64,000 nucleotides of DNA, taken from positions 434,001-498,000 of the forward strand of contig JADDMT010000008.1 in assembly GCA_021401465.1 (NCBI GenBank), given 5' to 3'. Within the stretch, counting starts at the first letter, position 1. The number at the start of each line of letters is the position of its first letter. A program made the position numbers and the translations under genes. Shown here piece after piece: positions 20,215 through 31,164 of the stretch. This DNA comes from Teratosphaeria epicoccoides (taxonomy: Eukaryota; Ascomycota; Dothideomycetes; Mycosphaerellales; Teratosphaeriaceae). The notes below the pieces were generated by a model. That model was not told the origin of the DNA and did not search any database. It worked only from the letters and a program-made list of their open reading frames with translations.

Positions 20215-21332
20215 TTACCGCGGCAGCTCCCCAAGCAACATCGACCGATCTGTACTCGCGCTCAACATCATATCCCCGGTCGGACTTATTTGGACTTCGT
20301 TGACCGTCCCCTTATGCCCCGGCAGCTTCTGCAGGATCTTCCCGCTCTTCGCCTCCCACACCGTCACCGTCCCATCACCAGCACCTGCCGCAACTCTCCT
20401 ACCTTCACTATCCCAGCACGCTCTCAATAAATTCTTCTCCAGTCCCACTTGCGCTCCGTCAAAGACGCGAATCTGCCTGTTCGCAGCTGCGAAGGGTCGT
20501 ACGTCCCATGTTCGTGCCGTGTTGTCGTGGCTGTAGGATAGCAGGTTTTGGCTATCGGGAGAGACGGCAAGAGATGTGATGGTATCGATGTGGCCTTTCA
20601 GTTCGTAGGTTACTTTCTTCATCCGCAGTTCCCAGACTTTGATCGTGTTGTCTATGCTGCCGCTGTAGAGCTCATTGCCAGCTTCTGAGATGCACACAGC
20701 GGTGACGGGAAACTTCGTCTCGATGTAGTCCAATGCTACCTTTTGCCTTGGATCCCATATCCCAATATAGCCGTCGTCCGACCCACTCACGATGAACTCC
20801 TCGCCTCTTTTCGCGACATCTATACAGTTGACCACCTCTCCGTGACCTGTATGCCGTCGTATTCGATGGCACGTTGCAAGGTCCCAGCTAGCGATGTGCA
20901 TGTCGGCCGAGGCAGAATACAAGACTTGGCTGTCGCGAGACCAGTGGAGGTCCAGCACCGCAGACTTGTGACCTTTGAGTACACCGTAGTTCGCGCATTC
21001 TCCTGTCGCGTTCCAGAGCAGAATATCGCGATCCATTGACCCTGAAGCGATATGTTGACCGCTGGGATCAAATCGAGCAGCGAAGACCTCGCCGGAATGC
21101 CCTGCCAGCTCCATGACAGGCGCTTGAAGGTTGGCGGCGCCAAATGCCTGATATCATCCCGTCAGCTATTGCATCGGATCCTGCCATGCGACCGACTTAC
21201 TCCCTGTACCAGCGCATTGCTTCCACCGTTGACTTTTGCGAGCTGACTGCCGTTGATCTCTGTGTCCGATCTTTGCCGCTTCACGAGCTGTGAGCTGCCA
21301 TAGCTCTCGTTCTTCCGCTTTTCGCCGGACAT
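20215..21332 (-). CDS. SNRNP40: U5 snRNP 40-kDa WD40 protein (SNRNP40/Spf38 type)
   Basis: Two exons, 21201-21332 and 20215-21147, are split by a 53-bp intron (GTAAGT donor, GCTGAC branch) in phase 0, giving 354 residues. The N-terminus is short, basic and hydrophilic (KRKNES, KRQRSD). Seven WD40 repeats follow, with GH/WD landmarks such as LAGHSGEVFAARFDPSG, DRDILLWN, TGHGEVVNCIDV, DGYIGIWD, NTIKVWELR, NTARTWDVRPFA and GDGTVTVWEA. The block SYSHDNTARTWDVRPF is characteristic of the U5-40K/Cwf17 family. It is a structural component of the U5 snRNP next to Prp8 and acts in the nucleus. Its next neighbour, UAP1, lies upstream in the same orientation, with no sign of functional linkage. Confidence 0.92.
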
Positions 21333-21698
21333 CTTGCGAAGAAGTTGAGAGAGGTGGAGTGCTTTGACCGTTTATGGTTTCCAATGCTGATGTGACCGAC
21401 TTTTCGCTACATGACTCGAGTCGCCATTTGCTTCAGCCGCCGCGGCTTATTCAGCAATGGTCGAGCGATCGACATTATGTGGATGTTCATGGAAATCGCA
21501 GGAACCAAATGTGGTCACAAACTGGCCCACTAGAGTTCTATGCTCGTGACTCGTCTCTACAGTCCTATTTGCTTGTGGTGAAGCTGTCGTCAAAATCGTA
21601 CTCTCGAAGCCAGCCGTTCCTCCTTGTCACAATAGCCTCAGTGACCATCTCAGTCCGGCTACTCGCTTGCAGACAGGTACGGTCAATTGATTATGCCC
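21333..21698. other. Intergenic region between two minus-strand genes
   Basis: Holds the promoter of the WD40 gene and the 3' end of UAP1. No gene is seen. Confidence 0.5.
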
Positions 21699-23264
21699 TC
21701 AGGCATCCTGCTCCTTCTCAATGACAGCGGGCGCCGTGATCTCCCTCCCCTTCAAGAAGTCCAATGCCTCCCCACCATAACTGATCTTGGGACTGACCTC
21801 CACACCTGAATCCTCACCCTCACTAGTCACTGTGGCACCCGCCTCCGTCAGGAATCTTCTACCTTGCTGCATAATATCCTTCCTCGAAGTAGCCGGGTCA
21901 TCCTCACCAGTACCCGGCGCGTTCTTCAATGGTGAGAACTCATCCTCACGCTTCACCTCCATGCATGCGAATTTGTCCATTGGAAGGAAAGGGAAGCAGT
22001 CGAAGACGAACTGCTCCAGCTTGATGCCATTTGGCTTTTCGGGCTTCACTTGCTCTCCAGTCTTCGAGTCGAGAGGAATCGATGGGATTTTCTTCTTTGC
22101 GACGTGGTGTGGAAGCTTGTGCGCCCAGTCCGGAATGCTTTGGAGAAAGCGGAAACTGTAGTAGTGGTTGACGATGTTGGCTGCGCGGAACTTGAGCAGG
22201 CTGCTGTCCTTGGGGTCCTTGGCCTCAGCAGTGGCGAAGTCGATCTCTGAGTACTCTACCACATCCGGCTTGCCATTCTTGAGCAGAATGAGACCAACGG
22301 ATTCTTTTGCATCACGCTTGCGGACGACCTTTGTGGCGATGTCAACGTCTTTCTCTGCGCTGAAGCCAATAAACGTTGGGTCTGCGACGCGGACAAGGCA
22401 GTTGTCCACACAGTAGGCATGCACATGCTTCACCCCTCGCTTCTGCATATCATCCACCACGCCACCCTTGATTAAAGCCTGGTACAGCCCGCCGTTGCCA
22501 TCAGGAGCCACCGCGACCTTGCCCTTGCTCTCAAGCAGGATCTTGCCATTCATGCTGATGCACGGCAGCACACCCTGCTCAAAGAAGATGACGTTGTTGC
22601 GATTCAGCCCAAAGTAGTTGTTGTCCTCGAAGAATTGCTGTGTAGGCTTGCGCGTAGGGCCAGAGGTCATGATATACCACGGCACTATGACTTCCTCCTT
22701 CCCATGCTGCTTCTCAGCCAGATGCTGCAACCTCCAGATCCTCTCAGCCTGGAGCTGGAACAGCGATTTCTTGCTGGGCAAACCAATATCATAGCATCCC
22801 TTTGGTGCTGACGAGCCCAAGCGAGTGCCCTGTCCTCCAGCCATTAAGACAACTCCCACCTTGTTGTCTGCAATCAATTGCAGGCCATCCCTATACCATT
22901 TGTCCAGGTATTCTTGCTTGCTGTCTATTGTCGAAGTTGTAGCCGTATCAGGCAATTGCTCCAACTTTGGCTTCTCCTCCCCGCTGGAAGGCTTCGGCGG
23001 GGTGATGGCTTTGTCTGCAATCTTGTTGATGTGCTCTGGGTCGATAGGCTCGAGCTGGCTGTACAGAATGCCCTTGTCTGCATCCTTCAAGCTGTCCCAA
23101 TATTCGAAGAGATGGCCTTGCTTGGCCTTCCCGTATTTCTCCTTGAGCTCTTTGTATTCGGTGTCTGAGGGTGGTGGGGGAGGAGCATCGCCTTCGTTCT
23201 TCTTACCGCCGAGATTGAGGGCGGACAGGAGACTGCTGACGCCTTCTTTGATCGCGTCTGTCAT
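21699..23264 (-). CDS. UAP1: UDP-N-acetylglucosamine pyrophosphorylase
   Basis: A single exon from the ATG at 23264 encodes 521 residues. The frame extends 35 codons upstream only through a non-ATG start and was not used. Seen motifs are the nucleotide-binding loop LMAGGQGTRLGSSAPKG at about residues 140-156, the following YDIGLPSKKSLFQLQAERI, the substrate-binding MTSGPT, GNGGLYQAL, and VHAYCVDNCLVRVADP. These are typical of eukaryotic UAP1/Qri1. The enzyme makes UDP-GlcNAc from GlcNAc-1-phosphate and UTP in the cytosol, feeding chitin, N-glycan and GPI synthesis, and is usually essential. Length matches the family (about 480-525). Confidence 0.95.
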   Translation of the reverse strand: MTDAIKEGVSSLLSALNLGGKKNEGDAPPPPPSDTEYKELKEKYGKAKQGHLFEYWDSLKDADKGILYSQLEPIDPEHINKIADKAITPPKPSSGEEKPKLEQLPDTATTSTIDSKQEYLDKWYRDGLQLIADNKVGVVLMAGGQGTRLGSSAPKGCYDIGLPSKKSLFQLQAERIWRLQHLAEKQHGKEEVIVPWYIMTSGPTRKPTQQFFEDNNYFGLNRNNVIFFEQGVLPCISMNGKILLESKGKVAVAPDGNGGLYQALIKGGVVDDMQKRGVKHVHAYCVDNCLVRVADPTFIGFSAEKDVDIATKVVRKRDAKESVGLILLKNGKPDVVEYSEIDFATAEAKDPKDSSLLKFRAANIVNHYYSFRFLQSIPDWAHKLPHHVAKKKIPSIPLDSKTGEQVKPEKPNGIKLEQFVFDCFPFLPMDKFACMEVKREDEFSPLKNAPGTGEDDPATSRKDIMQQGRRFLTEAGATVTSEGEDSGVEVSPKISYGGEALDFLKGREITAPAVIEKEQDA

Positions 23265-24663
23265 CTTTGCTGAAGTCCTCGAGTACTTACAGGAGGCGAG
23301 AAGATCCAGGACTGGAACGGAATTGAGGACCTTGTTCTTGTGCTCAGCCGCGTGCAAGGACGACAACAAACGACCCCATACACGTCATGTCCAGGGTCCT
23401 GAAACAAAGTGTACATGTATTGTTTGGTAACTACCCACTCCATGTCGCACCTCCAGCAGGCACTACCTATCCAATGCACTCATCTGTCAGCAGTACATTG
23501 ACAGCTTGCGCAATCGTCCTGCTTCCACTTCAAACACCCCGAAGCCAACGGCTGTTCACAGCCATAACGATGCAAAGATACCGCTTTGGGGCTCGCCCAG
23601 CTTCATGCCACCACAATAGCGATGTATAGTCGTATCCAATCCACAATGTTGTGTACAATACTGCTCTCATTGGCGGGCTATACAAGTCGCCATCCAAGTC
23701 TGCATCTGTGATTTGAAAGAAGTTAATGGTGTACCATAGCTGGCGGGCTTCTCAGTACATCTGCCTGCACGATATTGGCCATTCTGGCGGTTGTAGCTTC
23801 TGTTATTAATGACAATGTGGTGTTCGGATCCGACCCTGCTGGCAGTCCGAGCAATGCCGACTTTGTCTTGTCACTGTTTGTTCTGGCCTGGATCACTGTC
23901 AGTGCTACTGGAATATCTCCTTTACTTCGCCGAGCTCTGCCTTCTGCAGCTGCTCTCGAGCTTTGCAGCTGCCACACGTCAGCGTTTGGATTTGACTGGA
24001 GGCTAACACGAGTCGCTTCCGGGGAGGTTCTGGCTTTCTCGCTTGCGGACACGTTACCGCCGCAGCCTCGTCGGATCCTGTTGGATATATGCACGAAGCG
24101 GCGATGGGAGTGCCATTCGAACCCCGGCAGTTGGAGGTTGTGAAACGCAAAGTACGGCAGCGGTGCGAACACCAATAATGTGATTCAAACGATTGAGTCG
24201 CCACTCAAGGGTACGGGGACATCAAATTGATGATGTTTCAGGGCTGTCAACCACAATTCCGTCTCGCTTATGGCTCCACTAACCAGATTCCAGGCATTGA
24301 ATGAGTAAGGCACCTCATTGAGACCCTTCTGGCACAGCTCCCAGCTCGACTCACGATGTTTGAGCAGCGATATTCAGCACTGTGCACGTTACTGCCAACA
24401 ACTCTTTCGGATCGTCAATCGGTGTTGCCAGGAAAGCCGTGCCATGGATAAAAAGTCGAAAAGCCAGTCTTGCAGACTCACGACAAATGTCTTCATGGAC
24501 TGGCAATTTTCGTCCCTCGAACACCGTCATCCGCCAATTCGCATCACATCTCGATTACCGTTGACCATGTCCGCTCCAGACGCTCCGCCAGATCCAGAGA
24601 CAGCGGATGCGAGGGTGGATCCAGGTAAGGTGGACACACGAGAAGTAGGTGTCTGAGGCGGAC
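23265..24663. other. Long intergenic region, possible unrecognised membrane ORF
   Basis: No firm gene. A plus-strand ATG frame at 23775-24143 (122 codons) begins with two hydrophobic stretches (AILAVVASVI and FVLSLFVLAWITVSATGI), reminiscent of a four-helix membrane protein, but the rest does not look conserved. I treat it as unproven. The remainder holds the UAP1 promoter. Confidence 0.35.
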
Positions 24664-25122
24664 ATGCTGACAAGAGGTCCAAATTCGACGGACACGACAC
24701 TCAATCCGGCGTCAGAATCCAAATTACTCAGCCTTCCCGCAGAGCTGCGCAATGACATCTACGAGTACGCGATCCTCGAGCCAGTCGCATCCTCGTCACG
24801 GCGGCGACGCGAATGCCGCCACTCACCTAGGTCTCCCGTCAAGTGCGAGCAGAGACATGCTCCATTTGGCTGTGTAGAAACAGATATTTTGGCTGCAACA
24901 GCCGTCTTATTGAAGCGTTCAACTCGCTCGCATACTCCGCGTTGCCCAGTGCCGTGCACCGGGTTTACGCGTTTCTGGGGGTTTCTGACGACACACTCCA
25001 CTGGAGCAATCTGCTGCGGTGGACTAGAGCTGTCTTCTACTGAGAAGCCCACGGCTCCACAAGAAAGGCGGGCGAAAGCAACGGTGCATTGCCTGCTGCC
25101 ATGGCCGCAGCCCACGCGTTGA
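24664..25122 (+). CDS. F-box-like hypothetical protein or fragment
   Basis: From the ATG at 24664 the frame encodes 152 residues. Residues about 19-37 read KLLSLPAELRNDIYEYAIL, a near-perfect match to the F-box-like start (LPxELRNxIYEYAL) of a very large family of lineage-specific ascomycete proteins. After about 35 residues the frame becomes Arg/Ser-rich and loses similarity. The family pattern normally continues with a Cys/Arg-rich segment, and an adjacent plus-strand frame (24843-25043) looks more protein-like (LIEAFNSLAY, VHRVYAFLGV). A frameshift, unrecognised intron or decay is therefore likely. No function is known. Confidence 0.35.
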   Translation: MLTRGPNSTDTTLNPASESKLLSLPAELRNDIYEYAILEPVASSSRRRRECRHSPRSPVKCEQRHAPFGCVETDILAATAVLLKRSTRSHTPRCPVPCTGFTRFWGFLTTHSTGAICCGGLELSSTEKPTAPQERRAKATVHCLLPWPQPTR

Positions 25123-26228
25123 CAAGGATCGCATGCACTTGGCAGGGACGAGAGGAGGAACTGGAGATGTTGCGAGGTGCGATCGGCACTGCGACAGGCG
25201 GTGGCTGTAGTAAGTCTCAAAGATGTGTCACTCGAGAGCGATCGAGTGGTCTTAGGGAGGCGATGTGCGCTGTGTTCAAATCATCGGTCCGGATAGGGAG
25301 CGCCTGGACCACTCATCCAGACCGAGGCTTTCACAGTCACAGATCCCAAGCTCTTCGACAGTTGCGTTCTCACAGTGGCGTGTATGTCCTGATTCGACGA
25401 GATGAGCAAGGACTCCTCACTGTTTCATGATTCACTGGACAGCTTCTCGCAACCTTGTACTATGACACATTGCCATCTCCACCCAGATAGCATCCGTTCG
25501 ATCCCATGCAGACATGAAATTCTCATCCAACAAAGCGAGACAATACCCAGACCTCATGTCATCCCCAAATCAACGCCCAACGCACGTCCAGGCGATCTCC
25601 CGAAAGTCCAAAAGAGCAGAACAAGAACTATAAGAACGACCGATGTACGTATAGGCGGAAATGACCGCGCTTCGGTAATAAGATGGCTGATTCGAGATTA
25701 GAAAAATGATGATTGACTGACGCCGCATAGCCTGGTTGACCTAGGTCGGTGGTTTGACAGGCTCTTATGTACCACGTGGATATCGTTGCGTTTGCGTTGA
25801 GTCCGAAACAGATGCTGAAATGCGCGCACGCGGTTGGTGGGTATCAAGATATGCTGAGACTAGCGACGAGAGTAATGGAGCGGCGGAGGATCGAGATGTG
25901 GAAAATTCCTTGAGCGCGTCAAGGAAAGAGGTTTGGCTGCTGGTGTAGCATGTAGCTCAATCAAGCAGGTCCACAGCCGATGCGGACAATTATTCGTGTC
26001 TTAGCATGGCTTGCATTTTGTAACCCTGTCGATCAAGGGACAATCGCTGCCCCCGTGTCCACTAGGAGACCGAGCGTCTGACCCGGCCTGGTCTGTGTCG
26101 GTGAGGACGAATGGGCTTTGAGCGCTGGCTGGTGATGCTCGGACGGAGTACGGCAGTCCGCCAACGGCATCTTCGCCGACACCTTGCTCGGCAATAGCTG
26201 AAGCATGTTGAGATCCGGGCAGCGATGA
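25123..26228. other. Intergenic region
   Basis: Only unsupported short frames are seen. The 3' end of the SomA-like gene should extend into the right side of this stretch. Confidence 0.45.
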
Positions 26229-28675
26229 CTAGTTGCCACCGAGATCGCCACCAGCCTCCAGGCCATCGCCGAATGCAAAATTTGGGTCAAATCCCGCGAG
26301 TCCATCATTGCCATCCCCAGTGTTCAGGAAGCTATCGAAGTCAAAGTTGTCGAGCACATCCGGCCCATTGAGATCAGCAAAGTTCATACCCATATCGCCA
26401 AATTGGTCGCCGTCAAGTGAGCCGAATGGTTGACCCATATCGGGTGCACCGGGCTGCTGCATGCCTTGCTGCGGCGGCTGAACAGCCTGCTGACCAGGCT
26501 GTTGACCTTGTTGCGGAGTTGGCTGCCCATTGGGCGCCTGTTTATTTTGATTTTGGTTGAAAGTCTGTGGATGCATTGGCGTGATCGGCGTAGCAGGTGT
26601 AGGCGTCGGCGGAGCTTCAGCTTCTGATGCTGGAGTTGCTCCGGCGGCGCCACCCTTCTTATTCGCCGCTCCCTGCCATGTGTATTAGAAACCGTCATTC
26701 CCATGTAAGCACCATATGAGCAGCATACCTTCTTGGAGTCACTCTTTTTAGCGCCTGGTTTTGGCTTATTAGTCTGGCTCGGCGTCGGTGGCGCAGGTGG
26801 CTGCGCTGGACTGCTCGGTTGGGTCCCTGTGTTACCCTGCTGACCTGGAGGGGGTGGAGGAGCCATGTTGCTTGGACGCGGCGTCATGTTCGGCTGTCCT
26901 GGCTGGCCTGGCATAGGCTGACCAGGCATCGTGGGACCCTGGGGCCCCGGCTGACCTTGCCACATGCCGTTGGCCATTTGCATGCCCGGCTGAGGTTGGC
27001 CGCGCTGCTGGAAAGCTTGCATCTGATCTGGCGTCATGCCTGGCGGCATCCCTCCCGGGTGAGATGAAGGCGGCCTCATCTGTCCATTTTGCATCATCTG
27101 TTGCCGCATCTCGGGGGGAACCATGCTGCCAGGCATCATGCCAGGTTGTGGTGAGCCCCGGCCGGCCATGTCGCCGTTGGGTGACATGCCAGCTTTACCG
27201 ACCTTCGGCGTGCCTCTTGTCATATCACCAGGACCTGGACTAGGGTTACCGCCGTTCTGCGGACTCATGTTTGGAGGGAACTGTTGACCATTCTGACCGA
27301 CACCGGGTGGGTGTGCCATACTGTCTTGTTCCTGCCGGGCCATGAGCAGCCGTTTCTTGTTCTGCTGCTCAAGCAGCATGAGCTGCATCTGGTAGTCCTG
27401 TAGCGCATGATTGCCTTGGTTGCCGCCAGACTGGCCTGCCGCAGCAGCACCACCACCTGGGCCAGCCATCGGCATACGTGAGCCATTGGCAGAAGAGGTA
27501 TAGTATTCGTTGGCATTTCCGCCTTCCATCTGGGGTTGGCTTATCGGACTGCCTTGCGCGGCGGCTTGCATGGCAGGATTGGGAGGCATCTGACCATTGT
27601 TCATACCGTTAGAACCGCTTTGAACTTGACTCAACGCTGACTGCATGCTTTGCTTCACGGAATTCTTATACGAGTCAACCGCCTTTTGCTGAACATTAGC
27701 AGGTTGCATCGCCAGATGGTGGACCTGTTGTGCAGTGATTTCCGTAGGATCTACGTTGTTCGCCCGCAACATCTCTTGGACACGTGCAATGTTCTCGGGA
27801 CTGGGAAAGGGAGGACCCACCTGGTTGCTTGGCATCTGCCCTGGCGGACCAGGTCGGACGGGGCCCATCTGTGGTTGCATGCCGCCCTCCAGTCGCTGCC
27901 GTTTGGGAGAGGGTGCTTCGCCAGAGTGTGGAGAGCCAGATCGCGGTCCACTCGCGTCGATCTGAGAGCCCTGACGTTCCATCTGCTGACCACCTGATAC
28001 CGTCTGGTTCGCGGAGCGGGCCTGCATGTTCTGCAATTGCGCTTGCTGTTGTGGAGTCCTATACTCCTTGTCAGTATTGTGCTTCCATCATCAGAGTGCG
28101 AGCACCTACATGTTTCGTTGCTGGTTCTGCATCGCAGCCCGTTTTGCCAGGTCGTTGCCCATCATGCCGTTGTTCATCTGCATCATGTTATTGTACCTGC
28201 CCACATGACCCATGGCGTTCTGATCCATGTTCTGTCCCATCATGGCCGTGCGCTGCTTCTGCTGCTGCCGTTGCGCGCCGATGTAGCTCAGCGTGTTCTG
28301 CTTGCCTTTGCCTCGGTGGCCTTGGAAAATCTCCCAGAATTGACACCACCAATCCTGTAGGAAGACGCCATCGCCGAGTTGCATAGGGAGTGGCAGGTCG
28401 GCGGGCTTGTCCTTGATATCGTTGCCGTCTATGTCCATGCCGTCGTCGCCGACGCCGTTCCGCTGGTTGGGCGATTTCTTCATTTCGGTTTCGACATCGG
28501 CGTTCTTGAGGAACGATCGTGCGGCATCGTGGAACTGGTTGCGCAAGAGGTAGTCGTATATGGCGGTGTTGAGTCGCTTCACGGGGTCAATAGGTGCGAC
28601 GCCACCGCTATTGGGCGTGCCTGCATTATTCATCTGTTGGACGGGACCGCCCATGTTCATCTGCGGCTGGCTCAT
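26229..28675 (-). CDS. somA: SomA/Som1/Flo8-type LisH transcriptional regulator
   Basis: Three exons, 28110-28675, 26729-28058 and 26229-26672, with introns of 51 bp (GTAGGT donor, ACTGAC branch) and 56 bp (GTATGC donor), give 779 residues. Both junctions keep frame. A LisH motif lies at about residues 33-62 (LNTAIYDYLLRNQFHDAARSFL), followed by the conserved GDGVFLQDWWCQFWEIFQGHRGKG block. The remaining 600 residues are extremely Gln/Met/Pro/Gly/Asn-rich, with many short MQ, PG and QQ runs and an acidic Asp/Asn/Phe-rich C-terminus. LisH followed by this tryptophan-rich block is typical of Flo8/SomA/Som1, nuclear factors acting below cAMP-PKA in adhesion, conidiation and virulence. A nonsense read-through occurs if the second intron is ignored. 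Confidence 0.85.
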
Positions 28676-29056
28676 ACTGCCGGGCCGCGTGGCCGAGTGG
28701 TGTGGTGCCGATGCGCAGAGCTGCCGGCGGAAACGTCGCGTGGGTCGAAGTCAAGTCGGTGCTGTATGTGGGGCAGGGGACGAGACTCGAGGTCCAGGTG
28801 GTGGATAGTAGACCGGCGCGGACGAGTCCAACGATCGCTAGTTGTCGCTTGTCTGCGACGTACAGGATGATGTCGCAACTCTTTGGTGAGACCAAGGCGG
28901 TCTGTGGCAGGCGCGCGGGTGCTGTAAAGTCGCAAAAGGTGATCTGCACCCTGCGTCGCCTAACGACCTGCTGCTAAGCTGGACTGCCGACACCAGAGAT
29001 ACGCTCGCTCACTTTGCGCGACACGGTCGGCCTGCAAATTTGACTCGGCCCGAAAA
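28676..29056. promoter_or_regulatory. Upstream region of the SomA-like gene
   Basis: About 380 bp separate the SomA-like start from a small plus-strand frame. It is GC-rich with no obvious TATA box on the minus strand. Confidence 0.4.
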
Positions 29057-29272
29057 ATGGAGCCTGAGAGAGCGCCGGACGAACAATCACGCATGCCTCC
29101 ACGTATGTCGGCAGATGTGTCGCGAGTAGATGCTCTGTGGAAGTGGTGGTCGGGAGATCACGAGCAGTATCGGGAGAACAGAAATGCACGGACCAGACTT
29201 CTGCAGGACAGCTTGAAGGAGCGTGTAGGCGAACTGCGCCTCAAATCTCGCATCTTTCTGGTCAGCAAGTGA
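29057..29272 (+). CDS. Possible small helical protein
   Basis: An ATG frame of 71 codons, divergent from the SomA-like gene. Residues about 24-62 (VDALWKWWSGDHEQYRENRN onward) look like a charged amphipathic helix with regular Leu/Arg spacing. A possible intron (GTCAGC to CCCAG, 29261-29306) would replace the last residues by VLLLYNVHDIVVV. The family is not recognised; chance is possible. Confidence 0.3.
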   Translation: MEPERAPDEQSRMPPRMSADVSRVDALWKWWSGDHEQYRENRNARTRLLQDSLKERVGELRLKSRIFLVSK

Positions 29273-29836
29273 TGACGGTGACAATTTTCGCATTCATCAA
29301 TCCCAGGTGCTTCTGTTGTACAATGTTCACGACATCGTGGTAGTCCCCTCTCGCTGCTCGTGAACATCACGTTTCTGCTTCTGCGAGGCTTTAGTGGCCA
29401 TCGGCGATCCAATCAGCAGTAAGCAGCCCGACCTCAAACCGGTGACGGCCAGGCACACACATATACATAGGGGTTATCACATCACGACTATGGGCGGTAA
29501 GTGCACAACGTCCATCTGCTTGGTTTCTTCGGCAGCTGTTCTACATGCTGCGGCCCGGTACTTAGCGCTATCGTCTATCCGATGCCCGCGCGCTCCAGCA
29601 ACTAACAACACAATGTCCCGACTCCAAACTCCAGCTAAAACCAATACCGTTCGTCTTGACGCTGCTTGTGGACATCAGAGCCATCGGAGCTCGACGGTCC
29701 GATAGTTCCTGCGCGCCTTGTTATGTTGTTGTCATCAGAGTGGTAGACAGCCCCGGCGTGACTAGCCCAACCCCAGGAATACGCCATGGAGGAGACATCC
29801 TGAAGCTGATAGATGACAGCCGCGTCTGGTGAATAC
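29273..29836. other. Intergenic region upstream of the BET3 3' end
   Basis: No gene is called. An ATG followed by a perfect GTAAGT donor at about 29490-29502, with a CTAAC branch and CTCCAG acceptor near 29632, would give only a 25-residue product. It could be an untranslated spliced leader or chance. Confidence 0.35.
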
Positions 29837-30606
29837 CTATTCGTCGTCGGGAGGCATCTCGTCCTCGATATATCGCACCAGCGCTACTCTCATCTCAGTC
29901 GTGTCATTCCCTCGGAGCACGTCGCTGGTGAAGTGCACTTCGACCTGTAATTGCACCTGAATTACAACATCAGCATCCACAACAACACTCGGCTTTCGGA
30001 GACCAAGCATGATTTACCATCTCCAACGCGCCCCTGATCACACCACAAAGCAGATTGCTATACCACAGCTCCTCCTGCGCCCGTCCATCATCTGGTAGTT
30101 CGACAAAATCCGCCAATGGATTCTCCTCCAAACCTAAGTGAAAGCTCCTGCTCTCCTTATCCCATCCCGTCACCGTAGGCGTGATATTGAGGAAGATCTT
30201 GAAGCCGACTTTACTTATCATCTCAGCAGTCTCCCTGAAATTCGTGCACTGCCCCGTATTCGACTTCGCAAGAAAGTCCTCGATCAAGCGCAGACCAATA
30301 TTGTAGCCCATGCGGTCAAGCTCCGTATTGACAGCACCATAGTCGGTCTGATTCGCGGTGTTGGGTAAGGTGAGGTCGCGGCAGAGTTGTGCGACGATGG
30401 TTCCGTACGTGAGGCAGACGACTTCGGCGTTGATCTTGTCTACGCGGTTTCTGAGGACTTGTTAGACGCGTGTCGCAGTGCGATCAACGTTCTATTGTTC
30501 GCTCACTTCCACACACTGTGCAGCTATCAGCAGCTGTCGCCTCCTTTGACACCATGACATTGGCTCACTCTTCTCCCAACCGGGCTGCCTTGCTCGACGA
30601 GGCCAT
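29837..30606 (-). CDS. BET3: TRAPP complex subunit Bet3 (TRAPPC3)
   Basis: Four exons give 199 residues: 30569-30606, a 9-nt microexon 30507-30515, 30018-30450 and 29837-29956. The introns are 53 bp (30516-30568), 56 bp (30451-30506) and 61 bp (29957-30017), the first two both with GTGAGC donors. Without the microexon the conserved start motif would lack VWK; with it the protein reads GEDVWKNRVDKINAE, matching yeast GEEIWKNKTEKIN. The rest is very conserved: LTYGTIVAQLC, MGYNIGLRLIEDFLAKS, FKIFLNITPTVTGWD, ENPLADFVELPDD, LWYSNLLCGVIRGALEM and a C-terminus ending in EDEMPPDDE. Bet3 is a core, acylated subunit of the TRAPP tethering complexes in ER-Golgi transport and autophagy and is essential in yeast. 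Confidence 0.93.
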
Positions 30607-31164
30607 CTCCGTCTGTTCTTGGGCGCAGGCGTTTCAGACGCGCGGCGGATTCTTATCAGCTCATGCCTTAATGCGACTGTTGCTCGCAGGTCTATCACAT
30701 ATTAATGTTCTACTCGTGTGCAGTCAACCTAGGGCATGCGGATGTGTAACGGGAGGAACCTGTAGCTCGGTTGACTGCAGGATTCGGCACTGAATTGGTT
30801 AATCGAGCTAAAATCGAGGCCTGGCTTGAGCCACTTTGATTGACACATGTGCTCGAATCACGACTCAAGCGACCGCGCGAACGACATGCCCAAATAACCA
30901 GATAACGCAGTCAGGCACTGCTTGTCTTCGGCCTGGTCTCCAGTTCGTACCGGGATATGTCCACACTATCTATTTCGACCTCACGACTCTAATAGCAGGT
31001 CCACTAGCTGCACGATCTGCTGCTTATCAGCCCTATGCGACATCCTGAACCCTTCATCGACCAGATCCAAGTAGCCAAATCACTCCCACTGACATCCGTC
31101 CAGGCTCTGCACCGGATCCTTTCGATCGCCGATGTGGTGCACAGCCTCGTTGTGATCGTAAGGA
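30607..31164. other. Intergenic region upstream of BET3
   Basis: Contains the BET3 promoter. No gene is seen. Confidence 0.5.

Noticed and set aside
23775..24143. Possible small membrane protein with two hydrophobic stretches
   Set aside because: The second half is not membrane-like and no family could be named; left as a note in the intergenic entry.
29637..29832. Plus-strand open frame ending just before the BET3 stop
   Set aside because: No ATG; the nearby ATG plus GTAAGT intron joins it in the wrong phase.
30450..30569. BET3 model without the microexon
   Set aside because: It keeps frame but deletes three conserved residues of the N-terminal motif; the microexon model restores them with proper splice sites.
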